Source: Dicyema japonicum (taxonomy: Eukaryota > Dicyemida > Rhombozoa > Dicyemidae). Taken from it: 64,000 nucleotides of DNA. Both the position numbers and the translations under genes were made by a program. Below the pieces are notes generated by a model. The model had not been told where the DNA came from and searched no databases. It saw only the letters and a program-made list of their open reading frames with translations. The stretch covers positions 320,042 through 384,041 of the forward strand of contig RDEW01000014.1 in NCBI GenBank assembly GCA_011109175.1, given 5' to 3'. Position 1 is the first letter of the stretch, and every line of letters starts with the position of its first letter. Of this stretch, positions 11,390 through 22,300 are shown piece after piece.

Positions 11390-12451
11390 GACATTTTGCC
11401 GACAGGAAATTCTGGTTATAAAATTCAGAGATAAAATTCAAGATAAAAAAATTTACTTAAAGGTTATGAGAAAGCGCAGTCAAAAATTCTACTGGAGTGT
11501 ATTCATTCTATTTTTCAATAATACTGTTTATCCTTTTGTTCACATTTTGGTTCTTCTTTACTTGTCTTATTGTTATTCCGGCCATCACTTGTTCTACTGT
11601 GAGCTCCCACTCAGACTGTTTTTTTCGTATTTTTGAACAAACGAAAACGGTTAAATGTTTTATAGACACTCTTTGTGAAAAAGATCTGTGCCATCCTTCA
11701 AGTGAATTCGTAGTTCTTGGGAGGCATTCTGCCTGTTGTTGTACATTCCACATTTCCAAACTAAACAATGGTCTTCTTCTCCTTCCACATTGCAAGGCTC
11801 CGATCTATGTTGTCTCAAAATAGGTCAGAGAATCTCCCAACACGCCATCAGTCTCGTACCATCACATAACCAATGTTCTTTCATAGAGATAAGATCAAGG
11901 TTTTTTGCTGTTGTTAATATAAGCAATCCATCACTATCGTGTAGCACAAAATCATCTCCTCTGAGAGTACTTTTAAGTTCATTAGTTAGAACATTACCGT
12001 CTTGTATTTGATCTGTACGCTGTCGTCGAACAGTACGTGCAAGGGTTTCTTTTTTGGGTAGCGCACAAGCAGCATCAATGAGGTATGTGCTTAAACAATT
12101 TTGGATAACTGTGGATGTAGTTTCTTGAAAATCTCTCGTTCTCTTCTTTATCATATTGACGGTTTTCAGCGCATGTAAACGTCCTGAATTTGGTGGATGT
12201 TCGTGTGGTGTCATAGTTCCATTAAGTTCTTCGTTAACAGTTCTTACTCTGCCTTTGCATTTTCCTTTCAGCTCACATCTCCAATATATGACATTGTCTC
12301 TGTCTATCCATAATGTACGCATAGCCATCATGCGGAAGTTTTCTCTTTCCACGAGTGGTTTGTGAAAATTGCATTTTTTACCGTTATTAAGATACATATT
12401 GCATTTATGCTTAATTGAATTGTCGGCTAATGGACTGTCGGCCTAATGTCC
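11390..12451 (-). mobile_element. FLYWCH/MULE DNA transposon, internally deleted, with terminal inverted repeats
   Basis: The minus-strand frame 12397-11825 (190 aa) starts with a FLYWCH-type zinc finger (W-I-D-R-D-N-V-I-Y-W-R-C-E, GKCKGRV, then H-E-H) and continues into the N-terminal transposase region (LPKKETLARTVRRQR) up to EHWLCDGT, where the first catalytic Asp of MULE transposases lies. It then jumps to a C-terminal block in 11795-11508 (RTTNSLEGWHRSFSQRV, the NNxxEGWH motif), so the rest of the DDE core is missing. Inverted ends are GACATTTTGCCGACAG at 11390-11405 and the complement of CTGTCGGCCTAATGTCC at 12435-12451. A further TGTCGGCTAATGG unit lies just outside the right end. Non-autonomous. 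Confidence 0.8.
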
Positions 12452-12562
12452 TAGTACCAAGTTTTCCGGAGTCATGGTTTTGATATAATCTGAGATCAGA
12501 TGGTATATAACATTCTTTAGATGATTCCAACAGGCAACAAAGGCCTTGGATTTTTTTCACAA

Positions 12563-12645
12563 TCAGACGTTCTCCCTTAGATTCCTTCCTCAGATTCCTT
12601 AGTTGTGACTGTTTGTGCTAAGCTTAGTAAAACCTAGAGTTAATA
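12563..12645 (+). repeat. Second copy of 75-bp repeat (pairs with 9.06 kb)
   Basis: Contains AGACGTTCTCCCTTAGATTC and TTAGTTGTGACTGTTTGTGC, aligning with the copy at 9062-9140 over about 75 bp with scattered substitutions. No coding capacity. Likely the 3' terminal part of one retroelement family. Confidence 0.55.
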
Positions 12646-12699
12646 AAAAAATATTGACTATAACCCTATACGTGCAATTCCGGACTGATAATTCCCCTG

Positions 12700-12860
12700 G
12701 TTCTTTCAAGTTTGTACTGAACGAAATTCGAACCAGGGTCATTCATGTATCAACATTTTCTTTGTTCATAACTTCGGTTTCCAATCTCTCATGAAGCTAG
12801 GTAGACATTCCGTGCAATAAAGGTGCGTAACCACCTCAACTGTTTTCGATTGTGTCTGCA
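12700..12860 (-). repeat. SINE-like element, tRNA-derived (copy 1)
   Basis: On the minus strand it begins GTTGAGGTGGTTACGCACC (A-box-like), continues through TAGCTTCATGAGAGATTGG and reaches CCTGGTTCGAATTTCG, which contains a good RNA polymerase III B-box core (GGTTCGAAT). A second copy lies at 30.15-30.35 kb and fragments are at 26.3 and 59.95 kb. The A-to-B spacing is longer than in a tRNA, so it is not a functional tRNA gene. Confidence 0.5.
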
Positions 12861-12939
12861 GAGAAATTCTATCGAGGTTCCTTTATTAATGGTCGATTGG
12901 AATTCCTTGAGTGAGCCATCCTTTTTCTGAATGGGTTTC

Positions 12940-13720
12940 TTAGCTCCTTTAAAAAACGTGTAAAACCCTGACCATTTCTCAACGTCGCCCCTTCAGAAGG
13001 GAGACTGGTGATATCGGCTTACATCTCCAGGCGGAACAAGCATATTCAATTGTCGGGCCAATAACTCGAAGATAGAACTTGCTGATAAAAGTTGCAGATG
13101 GGACGGGACTCTTCTTTATGATAACCTTTAGAATGATCCACCTTCGATGCTCATTGGTTAAAACTTCCTTGGTGTGACTTGAAAATGTCAAGAGAGAATC
13201 GATGGTTACTCCAAAAATCTTCTGGATTCGCGAGAAGGAATAGGGAATAGCTCCAGTCCACCCTTAAATCTCCTGTCCGTAGTGAACAGGGTGAACTGAA
13301 ACTTGGATGCAGATACAGACAACATATTTGCGGATAGCCAATCACTTACCTGGTTGAGGTGTGACTGAACCACCACCACATAAACGGAAGGAGATCTACC
13401 CTTTCGGCGATAATTAGGTCGTCCGTGTAAAATAGAATCATAGTGTCTTGATCTTTGTTAGTAGGTAGGTCGTATAGAAATAATTTATGCAGGAACAGAG
13501 ATAGAGGGAACCTTGTGGGACTCCATTTGGGAGAAGCCGTAATTAATGAAGTAGTATATCGATCCAGACTCTTTCACGTCGACCAGCTAGGAAATTTTCA
13601 ATCCATAGCGTGATGTTCGGATTTAAATTCGAATTAAGGATCTTCTTTGTTAGTTGCCTCGAAACAGGGCGGATCCCAGATAAGTCATTTTAGAATGAAA
13701 TTGAAATGTAAAATTCAATT
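12940..13720 (-). mobile_element. Family C jockey-like LINE fragment
   Basis: Minus-strand frames read NITLWIENFLAGRRERVW, then NGVPQGS (motif B), later KIFGVTIDSLLTFSSHTKEV and FYLRVIGPTIEYACSAW. The order is motif B, the LGVTxDxxLTFxxH block and the PTIEYACxxW block, as in the other family C pieces, with motif C lost in a decayed stretch. The 3' end is missing. Confidence 0.65.
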
Positions 13721-13759
13721 TATAAAAAAAATATCCATTTCTTTTTACAGAAAGTCTAA

Positions 13760-14700
13760 GGATCCGTTTCCCCTTTATGGTGCCTCATCGCAACTGATCA
13801 TTATGGAATGATTGTCTTGAATGAACCTATAGTCTTCACTAGAACCCCATTAAATCCACATTCACCAATTTAACCTTATGTTCCTCTTCTTTTGCAAAAC
13901 ATGCTTCATCGAATGCTAATTATGGTTTTCCAGCGACCACATCTTCTAAATTAATAGGATTTCGACGGGACCTACGTAACAGATTGAAGTCAAGAGATTC
14001 AAGAACTACAAAAAGGTAGAATGGTCCGGTTTCAGTAACTTTGTTGATAAAAAATTGGTTAGAAGATTCTCATCATAAATTCATTCAATGAATGAGGCCA
14101 CGAAAATTATCAGTGCGGTCATTAAAAAGGCTAGCAATCTGTTTACTTCTCTCCCATAACACGAATTTTACATCTATTCTCAACTCACGCACATTCACTC
14201 TCATAAAACTAAGAAACCTCTCGAAACGATCCAGATCGATGGGCTCGACTCTTCAAAAATACCAGACGACTTAATGGAAACATGAGAACCGAGATATCGA
14301 CTCCTGGTCAGTCGCCTCAACAGGAAAAGTTCATTCAGAAAATTCTAGAAAACACTAAAACATATTAAATTGAAGTTGAAGGATGTAAACATGACCGAAA
14401 AGGTTTCTCCAGTTCTTCAACCTGGATTCCAACTCGGTTTTGATCTGGAAGATTGATCACATGATGGTTACCAACACTGTCACAATTTAAGTCCAAAAGT
14501 TTCCATCTCCAATAAGATTGCTCTACAGGAATGAGAAAAGGCACCTTCTACTGTATTGGAGACAATAGATGGACAGATACGTTGGATGACGCACCTGATT
14601 ACGGAAACTGAGATCACCTGAAAGTGTAACTCATAAATGCAAAAGCTTGCCCAAACTATTTACAGTTATATAGTCTTTAAATCCCCAGGACTTGAATCAA
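13760..14700 (+). mobile_element. LINE endonuclease end and linker, decayed
   Basis: Near 13790 the plus strand reads SDHYGMIVLNEPIV, resembling the C-terminal SDH motif of APE-type endonucleases. Around 13990-14160 it reads KNYKKVEWSGFSNFVDKKLV and NEATKIISAVIKKASNLF, similar to the linker between endonuclease and RT in jockey-like elements. No RT core follows before decay. The assignment rests on these two weak matches. Confidence 0.35.
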
Positions 14701-14854
14701 ATTCTTCTCTAGCTTTCGTCTCGTGTAGAAAACAGATCAAATCCGGTATTTCGTCAGGCAAAGTATTGCAAGTGTAAACGGGTAGAATATACAGACAGAG
14801 TACGATAAATACATAGACATTATTAGAGAGATGTCAATCAATCAATCAACAATA

Positions 14855-14915
14855 TTTTATTTCTTTATTTACCCTCGGTCCCTTCGAGTGGAAGAAACCG
14901 GTTCCTAACAAGAAC
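14855..14915 (-). repeat. LINE 3' end with TTTA-type tail
   Basis: The minus strand reads GGTTTCTTCCACTCGAAGGG and then ACCGAGGGTAAATAAAG, nearly the same as the minus-strand 3' end at 54025-54065. A solo 3' end fragment of a jockey-like element. Confidence 0.5.
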
Positions 14916-14939
14916 GTCACAGCCAAAACAACAATATTT

Positions 14940-15620
14940 AATATTATTTTGGAGCTGGTTCATTGAGAGCATTTTCTTGCAAATCGAAAGGGGAAACGAG
15001 TTTTCAATTATGAGAGCAGCCAGCAGTTGCTAACTGTTAGTTTTTGTGTTATAATAATTTTTTTCTTATTTTGGATAATAATAATGCACATTCGCAACAA
15101 TAATATAGTTGATCAATTGGTGTCGCTTGTGCCGCACCCGGATAATTTTTGCCGTCAGACGCCTCCACGCTCCTCTTGAGATTGCGATTTTCGGAGGTCG
15201 TTTAAGTCATCATGGTTTTCCAGTCGCATTTTGCATTTTTAGGTCGTTATTTAAGGTAAGAGGAAATGTTGTCGTGATCTGCCCCGAAATGAACCATTGC
15301 TTAAGAAGTATAGTTCCATGACATCATTTGCGGGAGGAGCAGGATCCATCCTCAATATATGCCCAAATAGTGGTTTCCAAGTTTTCAGATTTACAGATAG
15401 TGTATAGGTCTAGTTGCTGATCACTTTTGGATAGCGTATGTCCAATAGGAATTTCAGTTGTTTTCTGTAAAAAACATTCAGACTTTTAGTACAAGTTTGA
15501 TTCAAACCCTTTGTTCCTGAGTTGTACAGCAAATTAGGCAGAATAAATGCATTGTATAGACCAGTGGTTCTTTCCTTTTTTAAGTCAGCCCCCCTTTTGA
15601 TACAAATTTGAAGCTTCAAA
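14940..15620 (-). mobile_element. Family F (RTE-like) LINE, C-terminal end and 3' UTR
   Basis: The minus frame 15619-15410 reads TTGLYNAFILPNLLYNSGTK and RKQLKFLLDIRYPKVISN. These match the (L)YxAxxLPxLxYxSExW and RxLRxILxxxYPxxISN blocks of RTE-like LINEs. Further along, LFGHILRMDPAPPANDVMELYF and a RGRSR motif match the terminal GHILRxxxxxPA block. The 3' UTR (about 15047-14946) is duplicated at 55394-55492. Confidence 0.65.
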
Positions 15621-15799
15621 ATTTCAGCGCACTTAAGATTTAATTTAATTTTTTCAATTGCGAGTTTGTACGTCGATACTTTTTTTCATAATTAAAGTAA
15701 AATGCGACTGACCAAATTTTTTTTACAAATTATTTTTAAATTAAAAAGTCTATTCATAAACAAAACTTTTTTTTGTTATATAAAAACAATTTTAGTACC

Positions 15800-16130
15800 T
15801 GCCGATTTTCCCCCAATGCTTGACCACGCCTCACTCAAAAACACGGCTCTGGTTTCATCGGTCTGTGTGGTCATGAGACAGTCGTTTCTTCTTTTTTCAA
15901 GACTAGAAGCCTCAAATACACGTAAATTGGGAGAAAAACCCACCCCTCTTCAAATCTTGATGAAAGGTGATCGTCGTCGATACGGAAAGCCGTGGGTACT
16001 CTGGAGGAACACAAGAAAAATATCTCGATCCTTTTGAGAAGGTGTACCAGGATCACTTAATTAGTTGGTTTACTCCTTCTTTCATTGGTGTTCCCTTCTC
16101 GAGGTTATCAAATAAATAAATAAAAACAAT
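15800..16130 (+). mobile_element. Family C jockey-like LINE, 3' end (copy 2)
   Basis: A shorter, diverged copy of the 9.8-10.26 kb fragment. It shares CCAATGCTTGACCACGCC, the TCTGTGTG segment, the CCGTGGGTACTCTGGAGGAA segment, and the GGATCACTTAATTAG terminator region. It ends in TAAATAAATAAA. Its 5' truncation point differs from copy 1, so the two are independent insertions. Confidence 0.7.
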
Positions 16131-16139
16131 TTTAGTGAC

Positions 16140-18262
16140 TGCCCTGTGCTTGATGAGAATCTGTCAATTCCTTCATGTCAGCTACCATAGTTGACAGACT
16201 TAGTCTAAAATCTTTTCTATTCACAATTTGTAATTTATTTTTTTGGTCAAAATATTGCACTAAACTCTTTCAATTATATGTTGAAGGAAATGCTATATAT
16301 GAGCGTTTTGATTTTATTCCACAATTGAAATACTTTTTTCAATAAGTAACCCAGAATTGGTGATATCCATATTTGCTAAACATTACTTTAGCTTCAAAGT
16401 CATATTTCAGATTTAATAGATTTTCTGTTATTTCTGGAGATATATTGACGTTTTCAGGTTCAAATGGATTTATATACCAATCAAAAAATTTTAAATTTTC
16501 TAAATCATTAAAGCAAATTTTCATAGCCGTCCCTTAACTTTTTTAGATGCAAACAGTAACATTCACAGCCTGAATCCGTTAATTTTTCAACCTAATAAAT
16601 ATTATTACGAAAAAATAAACCCTAAATTTTTGTAGACTTGGAAAATTAATAAAAATCTTTTTTTTAATATTGTTTTCATAAAGCATTAATTTTTTCAATA
16701 AAAGGCATGATAGTCCTTTACATTTATTAAATTGATAATTAAAAATTTAAATAAAATTAAAAATTTAAAAAAATGATATTGTCTTGCGAATATTTATTTG
16801 CTGATTTTATGAAAAATATTTGCTAGATAAGCTCTATCAGCTTTTAATAAAATCAACTTATTAAAATAATAAAAATTACCTAAAAATTCTTTGTTCATGT
16901 AATTGACAAAATTCTAAATCGAATCATACAATTCAAAAAATCGGCGCAAACAGTTTCCTTCAGAAGGTCATCTAACTTGGGAATGCAAAAGAAGTCGTTC
17001 GTATTGTTCACAAATAAGTCGAAATATTCTTGCATTTAAAGGGTGCATTTTTTATCCGATATATTGCATTTATGACTCCATTTAGCGTTTCATTAAGCCT
17101 CTCACTTAAATTTTTTGCAGCTGAATGTTTCTGTGAATAACACAATGAATGGTAAAAATATTTGGTATTTTTCCCTTCATATATGCTAAAACCCCCAATG
17201 AGCTCCAGCCATAGCAGGTATCCTATCCGTAGAACAAGTAACAATGTTGCTGGTAGCGCCTATTACCTTCATTAGCATCCCCATCATGACGTTGTAAAAT
17301 TTCGTATCCTGAATTAAGTTCATCGTATTTCCATTTTCGGCGTTTTTTCATTCTTTCACTTGACTTTATTATATTTTCAAGAGCAATTTTTCATTTTTCT
17401 TCTAAATTCTTCAAGGATGAAAATTCTATTGGCTCTTCATCTACATCCTCGCCGGCAAAATTTATTAACGATTCTATTTTTTCCTGATCGTATTTTTTTC
17501 CAGATTGACGTTGTAAAAAATCTCAAAAGGCTGCTTTCTTGTTGTATAATGATTTGATCTATTATAATCCTGATTTTTGAATTCTTTACCGTATGTAGGA
17601 TAATAGGCGGTCCAATAAAAAAATATTCTTTAGAATTCTGGATATCTCACTTCCAGATTAGGTGAGGGCACTTTCGACAACAGCAAATTTAGAAAATGAG
17701 TCTATAAGATCCATAATCTGATAAATATTTTGCAAACTAATTACCAAAGAATAGTTTTCATTTTGAGAAGAATATCGACGTAAATCAACAAGATCTACAA
17801 TGTACCGATCTCTTGGAGCATAAGCAATGATTGACGTAATTTCAGGTTTAGTTGTAACCAATCGTTTTGACTAAAATTATTATATTTGATGCCTGTCAAT
17901 AAACACATTTAGAGACCACAGTACTAACTTCTCTACGTGTAGCACCATAAAGGGTAAGTGATAATAAACTATATAATTTATCTCGTCCAAAGTGATTAAG
18001 ATTATGTTGAGCCTAATATAAATTGGATGATATAGAACTTCAATGTATTTTTCTTTAAGTTCTGCTTCTTCCAAACAAAAGTATCTCAGCTCTATACCAT
18101 TTTTTATAATGTAGAGTTTCAAATCTTTAAAAATGAATTGTTCGGCACATCTTTTGATTTTTGCCCGTTCTCTCAAGTCAGGACAATTATCGATCCTACC
18201 AGTAGCACAGTAGATTCTAAATTTTTCCAAGGTATCACGTGTTAGATTCACTAGATGCATGT
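16140..18262 (-). mobile_element. Integrase plus hAT transposase fusion element (SCAND3/ZBED9-like architecture), decayed
   Basis: Read on the minus strand. 18260-17880 is an N-terminal region ending near a degraded H2C2-type zinc motif. 17861-17600 is an integrase core: RYIVDLVDLRRYSS, LIDSFSKFAVVE and GPPIILHT, where the usual DN before GKEF appears deleted, removing a catalytic Asp. 17560-17340 resembles the post-integrase KSSERMKKRRK segment. 17290-16920 is a hAT core (IVTCSTDRIPAMAGAHWGF, IFTIHCVIHRN, FERLLLHSQVR in two frames). 16524-16339 continues with CFNDLENLKFFDWYINPF and FSKYGYHQFWV. 16320-16150 is the hAT dimerisation tail (KNKLQIVNRKDFRLSLSTM). Known proteins with this order are SCAND3/ZBED9. 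Frameshifts are numerous. Confidence 0.7.
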
Positions 18263-18369
18263 TTTATAATTAAAATTAAAAATAATTTAATATATGTAAT
18301 TTTAATATTATTAATAATTTTTCAATGAAAATTTTACTAAGAATTTTTTTTGGTATTTTGTGATGAAAG

Positions 18370-19070
18370 TTTTACTAAGAAACTTGTTGCGGCCGACGCC
18401 GTTCAATAAGTGTAGAACGAGAAAAATCTTTATGGCTGATCGATACGTAGTACTTCATATTCTTGTTTGCGAGTTTGCGTGCGGGTTCCGAAGCGTTGCG
18501 GGTAACGGCCTCAGTTCCGCGGTCCTCCTCATTGATAAGGCAATTGATCCTTCTTAGCGTTTTCCAAAATGTGGCACAGGAGTTTTTGTGACATAGTCGT
18601 CCAACTAGGCGGCTCCATTTGAGTCTGTTGTTAGTTCGGATAAGCTCAGATAATTTGGTATTCAGTGAACGTATAGAGTAGAAGGAGATATTGATCTTTG
18701 TTCTTTTTCTCTTCAGCCCATATAGTTTCTTGATGAGTGACACAATTTGCGATGATAATCTTAAATTGAACTTCTTGTAGGAGACGACGGCATAAATAGT
18801 TTATCAGCTTTCAAAATGATAGTAGATAAAATCTTGGCCTTCTTCTCTACTGTACAATTAACCACTGTAAGGTCAAGCAGACTATTGTCCACATACGCCA
18901 TGAAACCTTGCCAGTCAGCCTTCAAATAATTTTTGAACTTTGTAGAATAACACAGTAAACAAATAGGCCCTATAAGTCTCAACACAATGGGGTTCTGGTC
19001 GCTTAAGAAACCATAACGAACATTCCATGAAATACATCCAGCCATAAAAGGAGAGCAGAGAGACAGGACC
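18370..19070 (-). mobile_element. Family D (CR1/L2-like) LINE, endonuclease end and linker
   Basis: Minus frame 19045-18761 reads SDQNPIVLRL (SDHxPI motif at the end of the APE endonuclease) and YLKADWQGFMAYVDNSL (the KADWxxFxxxxE linker). Minus frame 18743-18375 continues with IRTNNRLKWSRLVGRL and SCATFWKTLRRIN, the WKxLKxI-type block in front of the RT. No RT core follows. It is 5'- and 3'-truncated. Confidence 0.65.
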
Positions 19071-19373
19071 GGGGATGTTGGACTGTCCCTTCTGCGAGTC
19101 GGGCTCCTTATGTGAGCGTCATGGTCATTTAGGATTGTCTAATCATTAAGTAAGGAGAGGATGTACTCGCTGCGACTGTCGACTGATTGTGTCCGGAGTC
19201 AGAGTGGATTGTGATAATAATGACTAATTATATAAACCATCTAATTAAATGATCCCGGTTATATAAAATTTGAATTAAATTTTATAAAATTAAAATTAAT
19301 TGTATTCCATGTTATATAAAATTTTAAATTAAATTGTATTTGAGTTGCGGTGTTTAAATATTTTTTTGTAATT

Positions 19374-22300
19374 ATGAATCTGAATTCTCAAAATTGCAAT
19401 GAAATAAACAAAAAAGATATCGCACAGTTTTCATTAATTTAACTCCAAGTAGAGAATCGTATAACAATTATAATTTCACTAAGTATTCACGACCTCTTAT
19501 TGACAAAGACTGGTTGAAGGGATCCTTAACTTTCCAACAACTTGAGATTGATCACTACATTGGTTTTATACTCTAAAATTTACCACAGGCAGTGTAAACC
19601 CTTCATTTTGCAGCAAAGTTATGGCCGGATCGGTGCCTATTATAAGAATGTATGGATCTACTGCCTTTGGGGACAGTGTCTTAGTACATGTTCATGGTTT
19701 TTATCCCTACTTCTACGTTTTGGCTCCCGTTAGTTTTAAGAGTGAAGACTGCTTTGAATTCAAGGTAAAATGGTGTTCTACTTTTAGTCAGCGTTAAATT
19801 GTCAATTAGCAAAGTCTTTTAAGAACCTTAAAGATCATGAATTCTGCGTGCTTGACGTTGGAGTTGAATATAAACAAAGAATGAACTTATTGTTTATTTT
19901 AGGTATTTTTGGATATCAGGGAGATATAAAAACTCAGTTCATTCGTATTACACTGACGAACATAAAGTATGTAAATTCAGCTAGAAAACTGCTTGAGGAT
20001 GGATTTGCTTTCAATAACTGGGATCCTTTAAATTATTATAAGACTTTCGAATCTGATGTTGCTTTTGAGATTCGGTTGGTCTGTTGGTGATGATTTTAGC
20101 TTCATGATTGATATGAACATGACCGGTTGCTGTTGGTGTGAGATTCAACCTCAAAATTTCTCAGCAAGATCAGGGTTCACCCGTTCTTCGCGCTGTTCCA
20201 TAGAACTTGACGTGAATTTCTCCAATATTATGGTCCACGACTCCAATGATAGTCAGTGGGAGGCCATTGCTCCTCTTCGTATTTTGAGTTTTGACATTGA
20301 ATGTGCTGGTCGTAAAGGTTATAGTATATTTATTTCAAGGAATATTTCCACAGCCAAGTCTTGATCCTGTAATCCAGATAGCAAACGTCCTTAAATCGTA
20401 CAATGCTGAAAACACGACAGAAACAAATATAATTTTTACCCTTTCTACTTGTGCACCCATTTTCGGAGCAAATGTATTGTGCTTTGAGACAGAAGCCGAA
20501 TTATTGACTGTTTTCACGTTTAAATGTTATTTGACAGAGCTGGACCCTTTTTATTCAAAACTATGATCCAGATATCATTACTGGGTATAATATTGAAAAC
20601 TTTGACTTATCGTATTTAATATCAAGGGCTGAAGCTCTCAAATTGATGAGTTTTCCCTTTCTTGGTAGAATAAAGGAATTAAAGTTTGTTTTTGCTAATA
20701 ACGCTAGATCTTCGGTAAGGGATTCAACTTTTCAGTCAAAGCAAATGGGGAGGCATGACTTTAAATCGATAAATATGGAAGGCAGGGTTGTTCTTGATGT
20801 TTACTGGGTTTTTATTGAATTTATTCAAGATTCTTATTAGGAATCACAAACTCCGCTCATATTCCCTAAATTCAGTTGCTTTCCATTTCTTAGGGGAGCA
20901 GAAGGAAGATGTCAAGCATTCTATCATCACTGACTTACAGGAATTATTATTTATTAAAAGTAGAACGGTGATGATCAGACACGTAGAAGACTGGCTGTTT
21001 ATTGCTTGAAGGATGCACGATTGCCGCTAAAATTGCTAGAAAAATTGATGTTAATTGTCAATCATGTTGAAATGGCACGTGTTACCGGAGTCCCTTTTTC
21101 ATATTTAATCAAACGTGGACAACAAATTAAAGTAGTTTCTCAGCTTTATCGTAAAGTATGGATGAATTTAACTCAATAGTGTCGTGCTTGTGGTATTTTG
21201 ATCCCCAATGTTAAACAAAGTTCAGGCGACGAGGAATTTACCGGTGCTACTGTGATTGAACCGATTAAGGGGTTTGTTAGTAGTTATTGTAGCTTCTATA
21301 ATACGCCGATTGTCACTTTGGACTTTACTTCCCTTTATCCCTCAATAATGATTGCTCATAATCTATGCTATTCCACTCTCGTACTTAGTTATAATGAAGA
21401 GTTTAATGGTTTAAATAGCTTAGACTTTCTCCCGAGGATTATGAAATATCTCCTACTGGCAATAAATTTGTCCGGTCGAATTTAAAAAAGGGAATTTTAC
21501 CAGAAATCCTTGAAGACTTACTGAAGGCTAGAAAAAAGTTTTTATCAATTTTTGATTTTCAGAGCCAAGACAGAACTGAAAAAAGAAAAGGATAATTTTC
21601 GGAAACAAATTCTCGATGGAAGACAACTCGCCTTAAAAATGTCTGCAAACTCTGTTTATGGATTTACAGGAGCTCAAAATGGTCGTCTTCCCTGTTTGGA
21701 AATATCTCAAGTTATTAAACTATTAATCTTAGAGTGTCACATCATACGGTAGAAATATGATAGAATTGACCAAAAATGAGATTGAAAGTGGGTTTAACAT
21801 GCGTAATGGCTATGATTATGACACTCAAGTATTTTCATTTCCATTATTTATAAGGTAATTTATGGAGATACGGATTCTGTTATGTGCAATTTTGGCTACG
21901 AAGACATTGGTCGAACCATGAAAATTGCCTTTAAAGCTGCTAGTTTTGTATCCTCAAAATTTCGCCGCCCAATTAACTTAGATTTTGAAAAGGTGATTGC
22001 TGGTTATAGTGACAGATTTATTACCCATATCTTCTTATTAACAAGAAACGTTACGCAGGCGTTGTGTATCCGGCTTCTGCATACTCTGAAGGAAAGACTA
22101 ATTATTCGTCTGAGTTAGTGGACTGCAAAGGTATTGAGAATGTTAGGAGGGACAATTGCCCGTTAGTTGCCAATCTAATTTCGAACTGCTTGAATATTAT
22201 CTTATTCAGAGGTTTTCATGAATTTGTTTATGCTATTAGAGATCCGGACGCGGCAGTCAATCATACTAAGCAAATAATATCGGATTTGTTGAGAAATCAG

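Noticed and set aside
19056-19215. Frame with CPFCESGSLCERHGH and CTRCDC, resembling a transposase zinc ribbon
   Set aside because: Only two cysteine pairs, interrupted by a stop, and no transposase core follows. Too weak to call.
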